Origin: Caldisericum exile_A
GTDB taxonomy: Bacteria; Caldisericota; Caldisericia; Caldisericales; Caldisericaceae
DNA: 18,626 nucleotides
Direction: 5' to 3'
Assembly: GCF_047785965.1 (NCBI RefSeq)
Contig: NZ_JBLOBF010000018.1
Location: 1-18,626, forward strand
The first letter of the stretch is position 1; every line of letters starts with the position of its first letter. The translations under genes and the position numbers were made by a program. Below the pieces are notes generated by a model, which searched no databases, had not been told where the DNA came from, and saw nothing but the letters and a program-made list of their open reading frames with translations. Below are positions 6,924 through 14,196 of this stretch, in pieces.

Positions 6924-7037
6924 CTACTTTTGTCTTTGTTTATGTTTAGGGTTCTCACATATAACCATGAGTTTTCCCCTTCTTCTTACTATTCTGCATT
7001 TTGGACACATCTTTTTAACGGAAGTTCTTACTTTCAT
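6924..7037 (-). CDS. rpmJ: 50S ribosomal protein L36 (zinc form)
   Basis: A 37-codon gene read directly from the minus strand between infA and rpsM. It begins MKVRTSVKKMCPKC and ends KHKQRQK before a TAG stop. L36 is the smallest large-subunit protein and a zinc ribbon; the ligands Cys11, Cys14, Cys27 and His32 are all present, so this is the ancestral zinc-binding type. GGAGAG lies upstream of the ATG at suitable spacing. The infA-rpmJ-rpsM order is standard. Confidence 0.97.
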   Translation of the reverse strand: MKVRTSVKKMCPKCRIVRRRGKLMVICENPKHKQRQK

Positions 7038-7051
7038 TGCATCTCTCCTTT

Positions 7052-7267
7052 CTAAAGTCTATAAACAATTCGCGCCTTAGTAAGGTCATAAGGACTAAAT
7101 TCCAATTTTACTCTATCACCTGGCAAAATTTTTATAAAATTCAAACGCATTTTGCCACTAATTGTTGCAAGAACAACTTTTCCATTTGCAAGCTTAACCT
7201 TAAACATAGTACCTGGAAGAGTTTCAACCACAATACCTTCTGCTTCAATTACCTGTTCCTTACCCAT
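7052..7267 (-). CDS. infA: Translation initiation factor IF-1
   Basis: IF-1 binds the 30S A site during initiation. The 71-residue protein is one S1-like OB fold and matches the family over its whole length: EGIVVETLPGTMFKVKLANG, LATISGKMRLNFIKILPGDRVKLE, then SPYDLTKARIVYRL. AGGAGGGT precedes the ATG. It lies between map and rpmJ, the usual place in Firmicutes-like alpha operons. Confidence 0.98.
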   Translation of the reverse strand: MGKEQVIEAEGIVVETLPGTMFKVKLANGKVVLATISGKMRLNFIKILPGDRVKLEFSPYDLTKARIVYRL

Positions 7268-7279
7268 GAGAAACCCTCC

Positions 7280-8026
7280 TCACACCGTAAGAAGTTCCAC
7301 TCTATCTTCAAGAATTGCTATCGTATGTTCAAAGTGGGCACTATTTGATCCATCAACAGTCTTAACAGTCCAACCATTCTTATCGGTATAAACCTTATAA
7401 CTTCCTGCGGTAATCATAGGTTCGATTGCAAGAGTCATACCTGCTCTTAAAGTAATACCTGTACCTGGTTTCCCATAGTTTGGCACAGAAGGATCTTCGT
7501 GGAGATTTCTTCCAATACCATGTCCTGTATAGTCTCTTAAAACAGAAAAACCATTGCTTTCAACAAATTTTTGGATACTGTATCCAATGTCGTATAAATG
7601 AGCACCAACATTGATAACAGCCACAGCTTCAAAAAATGCCTTTTCAACAACTTCAACTAATTTCACATCGGTATCATTTTTTGGAGTGCCTGCAATTTTT
7701 GTAAATGCTGCATCCGAATAATATCCATCAAGTATTACTCCACCATCAATTTTAACTAAATCGCCATCTTGAATTAATCTATCAGATGGAATTCCGTGAA
7801 TTACCTCATCATTAATAGAGATACAAAGAGCGTTTGGAAAGCCTCTATATCCTTTGAAAGCAGGAATTCCTCCGAGTTCATAAATTTTGTCCTCGGCAAA
7901 CTTGTCAAGCTCAATTGTTTTAATTCCAGGTTCAATTTTCTCTTTAACCATATCTAATACCAATCTTAATATTTTACCAGATTTTCTCATTTTTTCAATT
8001 TCTTCTTTTGTTTTAATCACAATCAT
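7280..8026 (-). CDS. map: Methionine aminopeptidase, type I
   Basis: Removes the initiator methionine from nascent proteins in the cytoplasm. The 248-residue protein is a single pita-bread catalytic domain without the N-terminal SH3-binding zinc extension. The five metal ligands are Asp94, Asp105, His169, Glu202 and Glu233, and the substrate-contact His77 is in EVIHGIP. The absence of the type II insert makes it type I. The ATG lies 6 nt past AGAGG and 14 nt inside the end of adk, so the two are coupled. Confidence 0.98.
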   Translation of the reverse strand: MIVIKTKEEIEKMRKSGKILRLVLDMVKEKIEPGIKTIELDKFAEDKIYELGGIPAFKGYRGFPNALCISINDEVIHGIPSDRLIQDGDLVKIDGGVILDGYYSDAAFTKIAGTPKNDTDVKLVEVVEKAFFEAVAVINVGAHLYDIGYSIQKFVESNGFSVLRDYTGHGIGRNLHEDPSVPNYGKPGTGITLRAGMTLAIEPMITAGSYKVYTDKNGWTVKTVDGSNSAHFEHTIAILEDRVELLTV

Positions 8027-8669
8027 TTGTAGCCTCTAAAAGGTACCTATTAACAGACTCAGGGGATTTACTAGCATCGCAACTTTTAAGTATACCTCTT
8101 TTTTTATAAAAATCAAGAAGAGGTTTTGTGCTTTCAAGATAAACTTCAATTCTTTTTTTAACTGCATCAACTTTATCATCTTCTCTTTGCACAAGTTCAC
8201 CGCCACAAACATCACAAATACTATCAACTTTTGGAGGAGAAAAGTAAATATTATAAACTGCACCGCAGCTCTTACAGACTCTTCTACCTGAAAGTCTTTT
8301 TACAAGAGTATCAAAATCAACGTCAAGAAATAGAACAAGTTCAACTTCTGCATCCTTTTCTTTTAGGTATTCATCTAAAAATTCTGCCTGGTTAACTGTC
8401 CTGGGGAAGCCATTTAAAATATACCCCTTTCTAAGATCGTAACTTGAAAGTACATGTGCAAAAAAATCATTCATAAACTCATCAGGTACAAGGCTGCCAC
8501 TCTCTGTTAGTTCTTTAAAACGTAAACCAAAATCGGTTCTTTCGTTTATTTCCTTCCTTACAAGATCTCCCGAAGAGATTAAAGGAATACCCAACTCTTT
8601 AGAAAGCATTCTACCTTGTGTATCTTTTCCTGCTCCTGGTGGACCAAGAAGTACAAGGTGTTTTTTCAT
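8013..8669 (-). CDS. adk: Adenylate kinase
   Basis: Converts ATP and AMP to two ADP. The 218-residue protein is the long form with a zinc LID. Visible motifs: P-loop G-P-P-G-A-G-K-D-T (9-17), AMP-binding segment SSGDLVRK (32-39), GFPR (87-90), LID with Cys132, Cys135, Cys152 and Cys155, then the RxDD-type segment (162-165). The P-loop has Asp16 where glycine is usual (GKGT). The ATG overlaps the secY stop as ATGA. The secY-adk-map order is classic for Firmicutes and relatives. Confidence 0.97.
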   Translation of the reverse strand: MKKHLVLLGPPGAGKDTQGRMLSKELGIPLISSGDLVRKEINERTDFGLRFKELTESGSLVPDEFMNDFFAHVLSSYDLRKGYILNGFPRTVNQAEFLDEYLKEKDAEVELVLFLDVDFDTLVKRLSGRRVCKSCGAVYNIYFSPPKVDSICDVCGGELVQREDDKVDAVKKRIEVYLESTKPLLDFYKKRGILKSCDASKSPESVNRYLLEATNDCD

Positions 8670-9934
8670 CTCAAAAAGCCCTCGTATTGCCTCATCAAAA
8701 GATATGCCTCAACTTCCCTCATAGTTTCAAGCGCAACACCGATAATAATAAGAAGTGACGTTCCACCAAACACAAAAGAGGTTATGGTCATCTTTCTAAA
8801 AACAAGATTGGGAATAATTGCAACAAGTCCAAGGAAAATAGAAGTAGGAAGTGTAATCTTTCTCAACACAGATGCAATATATTGTGCGGTAGATTCACCA
8901 GGTCTTATTCCAGGAATAAAACCACCGTATTTCTTTAGGTCGTCAGCAAGCTTTAATGGATCGTAGGTCATCTCAGTGTAGAAAAATGTAAAACCAACAA
9001 TTAAAAAGAAATAGATTAAGTTATACCAAATACCTGTGGGAGTCCCAAAAATAGGTTGTGCAATATGTTTGGTAAACCAAGAATTTGGGAAAAATTGCCC
9101 AATAGTGGCAGGGAATGCCATAAAGGAGACTGCGAAGATTATAGGCAAAACACCTGCCTGAACAAGTCTTAAAGGTATATATGTAGTTTGTCCACCATAA
9201 ACTCTCCTACCGACAATTCTTTTTGCATATTGAACAGGAATTCTCCTTTCAGATTGGTATGCAAAAATAACAAGTACAAGCAAAATGAGAAACGCGAGAA
9301 ATTCGCCAATAACACTAAAAACACTAACAGCACCCGCAGATAACTTCTGACTAATCTCAACAAAACTTACAGGAATTCTACTTATAATGCCTGCAAAAAT
9401 AATAAGTGAAACTCCATTTCCAATTCCTTTTTCAGTCATAATTTCACCAAGCCAAAGTACAAGATAAGATCCTGCAATAAGACTTGCCATAATAACTAAT
9501 TTAAGAAGGATGCTTTGGTTTACAAGATAATTTCTAAAAATTACGATTACAGAGAATGCCTGCAGCGCTGCAAGTGCAACAGTTAAGTATCTTGTGTATT
9601 GGGCCATTTTCCTCTGTCCTTCTTCTCCACCTTCTCTTACAAGTGCCTCAAGTGAAGGTATTACATAAGAGAGAAGTTGAAGAATAATTGATGCGTTAAT
9701 ATAAGGAAAAACCGAGAGTGCAAAAATTGAGAAGTTGGTATAACCACCACCAGAGAAGAGATCCATTAAGGCAAGAAAACCACCTTGTGAGATAATGTTT
9801 GAAATTTGAGTTCTGTCAATACCTACAACGGGAATATAGGTTCCAAGTCTAAAGAGGATAAACAAAAAGAGAGTAAAGTAAATTCTCTGTCTTAACTCTT
9901 TTAACTTAAACGCTCTTCTAATTGTTTCCCACAT
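8666..9934 (-). CDS. secY: Protein translocase channel SecY
   Basis: The central pore of the Sec translocase, in the cytoplasmic membrane. The 422-residue protein has ten expected membrane helices. Family signatures: FRLGTYIPVVGID (28-40), the plug/TM2b segment PYINASIILQLL (77-88), WLGE...GIGNG (161-174), YAKRIVGRR (236-244) in the C4 loop, GIRPG (342-346) in the C5 loop, and the YEGFL end (417-421). GAGGTAA precedes the ATG, one base after the rplO stop. Length is close to the usual 430. SecE and SecG are not in the window. Confidence 0.98.
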   Translation of the reverse strand: MWETIRRAFKLKELRQRIYFTLFLFILFRLGTYIPVVGIDRTQISNIISQGGFLALMDLFSGGGYTNFSIFALSVFPYINASIILQLLSYVIPSLEALVREGGEEGQRKMAQYTRYLTVALAALQAFSVIVIFRNYLVNQSILLKLVIMASLIAGSYLVLWLGEIMTEKGIGNGVSLIIFAGIISRIPVSFVEISQKLSAGAVSVFSVIGEFLAFLILLVLVIFAYQSERRIPVQYAKRIVGRRVYGGQTTYIPLRLVQAGVLPIIFAVSFMAFPATIGQFFPNSWFTKHIAQPIFGTPTGIWYNLIYFFLIVGFTFFYTEMTYDPLKLADDLKKYGGFIPGIRPGESTAQYIASVLRKITLPTSIFLGLVAIIPNLVFRKMTITSFVFGGTSLLIIIGVALETMREVEAYLLMRQYEGFLR

Positions 9935-9935
9935 A

Positions 9936-10358
9936 TTAAATTACCTCGACTTTCCCTTGTGCTTTCTCTATTTTCTCTTTTGCTTGCTTGGAGAATTTGG
10001 AGGCCTTAACAACAAGAGGAATACTGATCTCACCCCTTCCTAAAACTTTTACCTTACCTCCAAAAAGGTCATTCAGATTAATTTCTTTTTCATTTCCTGC
10101 AATATTTTCAAGATTTTCTACATTAACTTCAATGTATTCTTCCTTTTCTAAAGGCTTGAATCCTTTATACTTTGGAAGTCTTCTATATATTGGTGTTTGT
10201 CCTCCTTCAAATCCCTTCGCTTTTACACCACCTGAACGAGACCTCTGTCCCTTGCAACCATAAGTAGAATATGTTCCTTTGCCAGAGCCATTACCACGAC
10301 CGACTCTTGTTTTCTCTTTCTTAGAATGTGCTTTTGGTCTGAGATCAATTACTTTCAT
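9936..10358 (-). CDS. rplO: 50S ribosomal protein L15
   Basis: L15 is a late-assembly large-subunit protein. The 140-residue product has the extended basic N-terminus with RVGRGNGSGKGTYSTYGCKGQRSRSGG (about 18-44), FEGGQTPIYRRLPKYKGF (50-67), then the globular C-terminal domain with KVLGRGEI. The ATG overlaps the end of rpsE by 14 nt, and its GGGAGG site lies within the last rpsE codons. The gene for L30, normally between rpsE and rplO, is absent. Confidence 0.98.
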   Translation of the reverse strand: MKVIDLRPKAHSKKEKTRVGRGNGSGKGTYSTYGCKGQRSRSGGVKAKGFEGGQTPIYRRLPKYKGFKPLEKEEYIEVNVENLENIAGNEKEINLNDLFGGKVKVLGRGEISIPLVVKASKFSKQAKEKIEKAQGKVEVI

Positions 10359-10860
10359 CTTTACCTCCCTCTTTCATCTTACGCAATTCGCTTACTCTCA
10401 TTATTTTTTCCATATCTCTCAAGGCCTTTAAAGTTGCTTGGGCAACATTAAGAGGGTTTGAAGAACCAAGAGATTTTGAAAGCAAATCTTGAACTCCTGC
10501 CTTTTCTGCAATCATTCTAACAACACGTCCTGCCACAAGTCCTGTACCCTGAACTGCTGGAGCAAGAAATACATGTGCTGTGTCCTTTTTGGCAGTTATC
10601 CTCATAGGAATTGTATTATTCTTCAAGGGAACAGTTACAAGATTCCTTCTTGCATCGTTTATCGCTTTTTGAATTGCAGACGGAATTTCTCTTGCTTTAC
10701 CAACGCCAACACCAACTCTACCTTTTTTATCTCCAATTACCACCGCAACTCTAAAACGTAGGATTTTTCCACCCTTAACAACTTTAGAAACTCTATCAAT
10801 TTGTAAAATAGATTCTTCAAATTCTTTTACTTCTGCTGTTCTTCTATCCATCGTAGCCAC
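10345..10860 (-). CDS. rpsE: 30S ribosomal protein S5
   Basis: S5 helps decoding fidelity and mRNA entry. The 171-residue protein has the N-terminal dsRNA-binding-like domain, with VSKVVKGGKILRFRVAVVIGDKKGRVGVGVGKA (24-56), and the C-terminal domain with GTGLVAGRVVRMIAEKAG and KSLGSSNPLNVAQATLKAL. The usual AGGPVR loop reads AGRVVR. The GTG at 10860 is preferred, 5 nt past AGGAGG (10866-10871). An in-frame ATG three codons later is 14 nt away. The last codons form the ribosome binding site of rplO. Confidence 0.97.
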   Translation of the reverse strand: MATMDRRTAEVKEFEESILQIDRVSKVVKGGKILRFRVAVVIGDKKGRVGVGVGKAREIPSAIQKAINDARRNLVTVPLKNNTIPMRITAKKDTAHVFLAPAVQGTGLVAGRVVRMIAEKAGVQDLLSKSLGSSNPLNVAQATLKALRDMEKIMRVSELRKMKEGGKDESN

Positions 10861-10872
10861 ATGACCCTCCTA

Positions 10873-11241
10873 CTAAAATTTGAGTCCTACATTCCTTGCT
10901 TCATCTGCAAGGGCTTTTACTCTACCATGATATTTATATCCGCCTCTATCGAAAACAACAGAGTCAATACCTTTTGCAAGTGCTCTCTCAGCAATTAGTT
11001 TTCCTACTGCCTTTGCTTTTTCTGTAAGAGTTTTGTCTTTTAATAATTCCTTTAGTTCTTTATCAAGAGTTGATGCAGAGACAAGGGTTTTTCTATGCTC
11101 ATCATCAATAAGTTGAGCATAAACATGCTTTAAAGTTATAAAGATCGAAAGTCTTGGTTTTGAAACAGTACCAAAGACTTTTCTTCTAATTCTCTCATGT
11201 CTTATTTTTCTTAGTTCATTTCTTGGTGTTATCTTAATCAT
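10873..11241 (-). CDS. rplR: 50S ribosomal protein L18
   Basis: L18 binds 5S rRNA in the central protuberance. The 122-residue product has the basic N-terminus (RKIRHERIRRKVFGT), RLSIFITLKHVYAQLIDD, and the C-terminal VFDRGGYKYHGRVKALADEARNVGLKF block that closes all bacterial L18s. AAGGAGAG precedes the ATG. It sits between rplF and rpsE in standard spc order. Confidence 0.98.
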   Translation of the reverse strand: MIKITPRNELRKIRHERIRRKVFGTVSKPRLSIFITLKHVYAQLIDDEHRKTLVSASTLDKELKELLKDKTLTEKAKAVGKLIAERALAKGIDSVVFDRGGYKYHGRVKALADEARNVGLKF

Positions 11242-11253
11242 AGTCCACTCTCC

Positions 11254-11799
11254 TTACTTTCCAGAAGCAACTGTCTTACCGGCTTTACGCCTAATCTTTT
11301 CGCCTTCGTAAATAATACCTTTTACCTTGTAAGGATCAACTCTTCTAAGGTGTCGAATCTTTTGAGCAAAAGCACCAACAGCTTCTTTATCAATCCCTGA
11401 TACCGTAATAACTTGTCCTTCAATTGTTACATTAAGACCTTCTGGAATATCCATTAAGATTGGATGACTGTAACCTAACTCAAACTGGACTTTTCTGCCT
11501 TTTACTTCACCTTTATAGGTCTTTTCGTTAATTATAAGTCTCTTCGAGAAACCGTTTGTAACTCCAATAACCATATTGTTTAGGAGTGCTCTTGTTGTTC
11601 CGTGAAGCGCTTTATAAAAAGGCTTATCTGAGTTTCTTTTAACAACGATCTCATTATCAACTACTTCTATCTTCATTTCAGGGTGAAATTCTCTTTTCAG
11701 AGCCCCTTTAGGACCTTTAATTTCAACAATATTTCCTTCGAGAATATTTACAGTAACACCCTTAGGAATTTGTATAGGCATTTTTCCAATTCTTGACAT
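11254..11799 (-). CDS. rplF: 50S ribosomal protein L6
   Basis: L6 lies near the factor-binding site of the large subunit. With the start chosen, it has 181 residues and begins MSRIGKMPIQIPKGV. Two similar alpha/beta domains follow, with KGPKGALKREFHP in the first and GYSHPILMDIPEGLNV, then AQKIRHLRRVDPYKVKGIIYEGEKIRRKAGKT, in the second. The ATG at 11799 lies 5 nt past AGGAGG (11805-11810). An in-frame GTG two codons earlier overlaps that site and is not credible. Confidence 0.97.
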   Translation of the reverse strand: MSRIGKMPIQIPKGVTVNILEGNIVEIKGPKGALKREFHPEMKIEVVDNEIVVKRNSDKPFYKALHGTTRALLNNMVIGVTNGFSKRLIINEKTYKGEVKGRKVQFELGYSHPILMDIPEGLNVTIEGQVITVSGIDKEAVGAFAQKIRHLRRVDPYKVKGIIYEGEKIRRKAGKTVASGK

Positions 11800-11808
11800 A
11801 TGCACCTC

Positions 11809-12204
11809 CTACCACACAAAGCAAACAACTTCACCACCATGCCCAAGTCTACGAGCCATTTTATCGCTCATAATACCTTGAGGTGTGGAAATGATTGCAA
11901 TTCCAAAACCATCAAAAACTTTTGGAAGTTCGTCTTTTTTAACATAAATTCTTCTGCCGGGCTTACTTATCCTTTTTATACCAACAATGGAGGGTTCTTT
12001 ATTCGGTCCATACTTTAGATGAATTTTTACAAAAGGTTTTCCATCAATTTGAATTGATTCAAAATCCTTTATGAAACCTTCTTCTTTTAGCACCCTCAAA
12101 ACTTCAAGGACCATCTTAGAAGATGGTGCAACAACAAATTTATGTCGAGCATCACTTCCATTTTTTATTCTTACAAGGACATCAGAAACTAAATCATTAA
12201 TCAT
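11809..12204 (-). CDS. rpsH: 30S ribosomal protein S8
   Basis: S8 binds 16S rRNA early and, in E. coli, represses the spc operon. With the ATG at 12204 it has 131 residues, beginning MINDLVSDVLVRIKNG as in the family. The C-terminus has SKPGRRIYVKKDELPKVFDGFGIAIISTPQGIMSD and GGEVVCFVW. The start lies 5-6 nt past AAGGAGG (12211-12217). An in-frame TTG at 12222 overlaps the rpsN stop and that site, so it is rejected. Confidence 0.97.
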   Translation of the reverse strand: MINDLVSDVLVRIKNGSDARHKFVVAPSSKMVLEVLRVLKEEGFIKDFESIQIDGKPFVKIHLKYGPNKEPSIVGIKRISKPGRRIYVKKDELPKVFDGFGIAIISTPQGIMSDKMARRLGHGGEVVCFVW

Positions 12205-12210
12205 CTTCTT

Positions 12211-12217
12211 CCTCCTT
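12211..12217 (-). promoter_or_regulatory. Ribosome binding site fixing the rpsH start
   Basis: AAGGAGG-AAGAAG-ATG on the minus strand, overlapping the rpsN stop codon. It selects the ATG at 12204 over an in-frame TTG at 12222. Confidence 0.85.
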
Positions 12218-12401
12218 ACCAACTTGCTTTCTTAACGCCAGGAAGTTCACCTTTAAGAGCAAGTTTTCTAAGACACAATCTGCAAATCCCAAATCGACTG
12301 TAATATGCACGAGGTCTTCCACAAATTTTACATCTATTGTGTTGTCTTACTTTAAATTTCGGAGGTTTCTTTGCTTTTTCAATCATTGCCTTTCTTGCCA
12401 T
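12216..12401 (-). CDS. rpsN: 30S ribosomal protein S14, zinc type
   Basis: S14 completes the 30S head. The 61-residue protein is the short zinc-binding type (S14Z), with ligands Cys24, Cys27, Cys40 and Cys43 and the ending LPGVKKASW typical of the family. It occupies the usual place between rplE and rpsH. AGAGGTG precedes the ATG. Confidence 0.98.
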   Translation of the reverse strand: MARKAMIEKAKKPPKFKVRQHNRCKICGRPRAYYSRFGICRLCLRKLALKGELPGVKKASW

Positions 12402-12410
12402 ATCTCACCT

Positions 12411-13019
12411 CTAATTCTTTCTGAATGGGAAGCCCATAAATTCCAATAGTGCTTTAGCTTCCTCATCTGTTTTTGCAGTTGTAATTATGGTTACATCAAA
12501 ACCTCTCACTTTATCAACCATATCGTATTCAATTTCAGGGAAAATCAGTTGTTCTTTTATTCCAAATGTATAATTGCCCCTTCCATCAAAGGAGTTCGGA
12601 GAGAGACCTTTAAAGTCTCTAATTCTCGGAAGAGCGGTATTTATAAGTTTTTCAAAAAATGTATACATTCTGTTTCCTCTAAGAGTAACTCTTACACCAA
12701 TTGGCGCACCTTCTCTTACCCTAAATGATGCAATAGATTTCTTAGCACGTGCAACTGCAGGTTTCTGTCTTGTAATAAGAATGAACTCCTGTATAGTCTT
12801 CTCAAGTGCAGCAGGATTTTCGTTTGCTTCACCTATTCCGCGATTCACTGCAATTGCAACTATCTTTGGAACCTGCATTACATTTTTATATCCAAACTTT
12901 TCCATCATTTTCTTCTTTACCTCAGTTTCATATTTCAATTTTAAAGGAGACTGAGGTAATTTTTCGCTTAGCAAGTTTTCAAGTTTGTTATCTAATTTAA
13001 ATGTCACTTTCTTTCCCAT
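12411..13019 (-). CDS. rplE: 50S ribosomal protein L5
   Basis: L5 binds 5S rRNA and bridges to the 30S head. The 202-residue product is longer than the usual 178-180. The family core begins at about residue 27 (LKYETEVKKKMMEKFGYKNVMQVPK), leaving about 23 extra N-terminal residues. It then shows QKPAVARAKKSIASFRVREGAPIGVRVTLRG and the DFKGLSPNSFDGRGNYTFGIKEQLIFPEI block, and ends near the family C-terminus. The ATG at 13019 has AGAGGTG at good spacing. The next methionines, at residues 38-39, lack such a site and would cut into the core, so the extension is probably real. Confidence 0.96.
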   Translation of the reverse strand: MGKKVTFKLDNKLENLLSEKLPQSPLKLKYETEVKKKMMEKFGYKNVMQVPKIVAIAVNRGIGEANENPAALEKTIQEFILITRQKPAVARAKKSIASFRVREGAPIGVRVTLRGNRMYTFFEKLINTALPRIRDFKGLSPNSFDGRGNYTFGIKEQLIFPEIEYDMVDKVRGFDVTIITTAKTDEEAKALLEFMGFPFRKN

Positions 13020-13030
13020 AAATGCACCTC

Positions 13031-13366
13031 TTAAATCTTATCAATAACTTCATGGCAATTTTTACAAACTCTCACTGAGCTTCCATCCTCAAGAATTTTA
13101 TGAGAGACTCTTGTTTTTGTATGACAATGAGGGCATATTACCATGACTTTATGAGCATAAATTGGCCCTTCTCTTTTTGTAATCTTTCCTTGGGGCATAT
13201 CCTGAGTTGGTCGAAGGAAATGAGTTTGCATATTAATTCCCTCGACAATCACTTTACCTTCCTCAGGAATAGTCTTTAAGACTTTTCCTTGTTTTCCTTT
13301 TTCCTTTCCTGAAATGACTATCACAAGATCACCTTTCTTTATGTCAAGATATTTAACCTTATTCAT
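13031..13366 (-). CDS. rplX: 50S ribosomal protein L24, zinc-ribbon form
   Basis: L24 starts large-subunit assembly. The 111-residue protein has the KOW motif, KKGDLVIVISGKEKGKQGKVLKT (10-32), then VEGINMQTHFLRPTQDMPQGKITKREGPI (41-69). It ends in a C-terminal zinc ribbon with Cys78, Cys81, Cys101 and Cys104. Such a ribbon is common in bacterial L24. AGGAGGATATG gives the start. Confidence 0.98.
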   Translation of the reverse strand: MNKVKYLDIKKGDLVIVISGKEKGKQGKVLKTIPEEGKVIVEGINMQTHFLRPTQDMPQGKITKREGPIYAHKVMVICPHCHTKTRVSHKILEDGSSVRVCKNCHEVIDKI

Positions 13367-13378
13367 AACATATCCTCC

Positions 13379-13747
13379 TTACAGCACTTCAGGTGCAAGG
13401 GAGGCAATTTTTACATAACCTTTCTTTCTAATCTCCCTTGCAACTGGACCAAAAACACGTGTTCCTTTTGGATTTCCTTCGTTATCAAGGATTACACATG
13501 CATTGTCATCAAATCTTATAATACTTCCATCTTCTCTTTTGATAGGGTATTTTGTTCTTACAATTACTGCCTTAACAATAGTTCCTTTAGGAATAGGGCT
13601 ATTTGGGACAGCCTTCTTAACTGTTGCAACAATTCTATCTCCAACAGTTCCTGTAGGCCTATGTCCAACATCTAAAACAGTTATAATTGAAACTTCTTTA
13701 ACTCCTGTATTATCTGCACAAACTAAACGTGAATACTGTCTAACCAT
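13379..13747 (-). CDS. rplN: 50S ribosomal protein L14
   Basis: L14 lies at the subunit interface. The 122-residue length is invariant in bacteria and is matched here. It has LVCADNTGVKEVSIITVL, the VGDRIVATVKKA strand, KGTIVKAVIVRTKYPIKREDGS, and the RVFGPVAREIRKKGYVKIASLAPEVL end. The start overlaps the rpsQ stop as TAATG, with GGAGG supplied by the final rpsQ codons. Confidence 0.98.
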   Translation of the reverse strand: MVRQYSRLVCADNTGVKEVSIITVLDVGHRPTGTVGDRIVATVKKAVPNSPIPKGTIVKAVIVRTKYPIKREDGSIIRFDDNACVILDNEGNPKGTRVFGPVAREIRKKGYVKIASLAPEVL

Positions 13748-13989
13748 TATTCACCTCCACCCAAAATCTCAACAATTCTCCATCTTTTAAGTCTACTTAA
13801 TGGGCGAGTCTGTCTTATCCTAACAACATCGCCAACCTTTGCCTGATTATTTTCATCGTGTGCATAATATTTAGTAAAAGTTCTCACCTGCTTCAGATAT
13901 AGAGGATGATGGGCTATACGTTCAACTTTTACCACAGCTGTCTTCATATAGGTGCTTACAACTACACCAACAAGCTCTTTCTTTCCCAT
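13747..13989 (-). CDS. rpsQ: 30S ribosomal protein S17
   Basis: S17 binds the 5' domain of 16S rRNA as an OB fold. The 80-residue product has GVVVSTYMKTAVVKVERIAHHPLYLKQVRTFTKYYAHDE (8-46) and VGDVVRIRQTRPLSRLKRWRIVEIL (52-76). It starts one base after the rpmC stop. Its Gly-Gly-Gly-Glu C-terminus is encoded by the ribosome binding site of rplN. Confidence 0.98.
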   Translation of the reverse strand: MGKKELVGVVVSTYMKTAVVKVERIAHHPLYLKQVRTFTKYYAHDENNQAKVGDVVRIRQTRPLSRLKRWRIVEILGGGE

Positions 13990-13990
13990 T

Positions 13991-14194
13991 TTACACCTCT
14001 TCCTTCTTTAACTCACGTTCTCTTTTTACAGTAAGAAGTCTTGCTATGTCCTTTTTTACTATTCTAATCCTTGCAGGATTGTGAAGTTGATGTGTAGCAA
14101 GTTGAAACCTTAAGTTAAAGAGTTCTTTTCTTAAGGTCTTCAAAGTATTCTCAATTTCTTGATCAGTCATATCCCTAATCTGTTGGATCTTCAT
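13991..14194 (-). CDS. rpmC: 50S ribosomal protein L29
   Basis: L29 sits at the tunnel exit. The 67-residue product is a helical hairpin with the family pattern: MKIQQIRDMTDQEIENTL, then RKELFNLRFQLATHQLHNPARIRIVKKDIARLLTV. The AGAGGAGGAA site comes from the end of rplP, whose stop is 2 nt upstream. Confidence 0.98.
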   Translation of the reverse strand: MKIQQIRDMTDQEIENTLKTLRKELFNLRFQLATHQLHNPARIRIVKKDIARLLTVKRERELKKEEV

Positions 14195-14196
14195 AA

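Noticed and set aside
8036..8263. 75-codon minus-strand frame inside adk
   Set aside because: Out-of-frame overlap within a conserved adenylate kinase LID and C-terminus; no start signal.
12574..12954. 126-codon plus-strand frame opposite rplE
   Set aside because: Shadow of L5; low-complexity hydrophobic translation with no recognisable motif.
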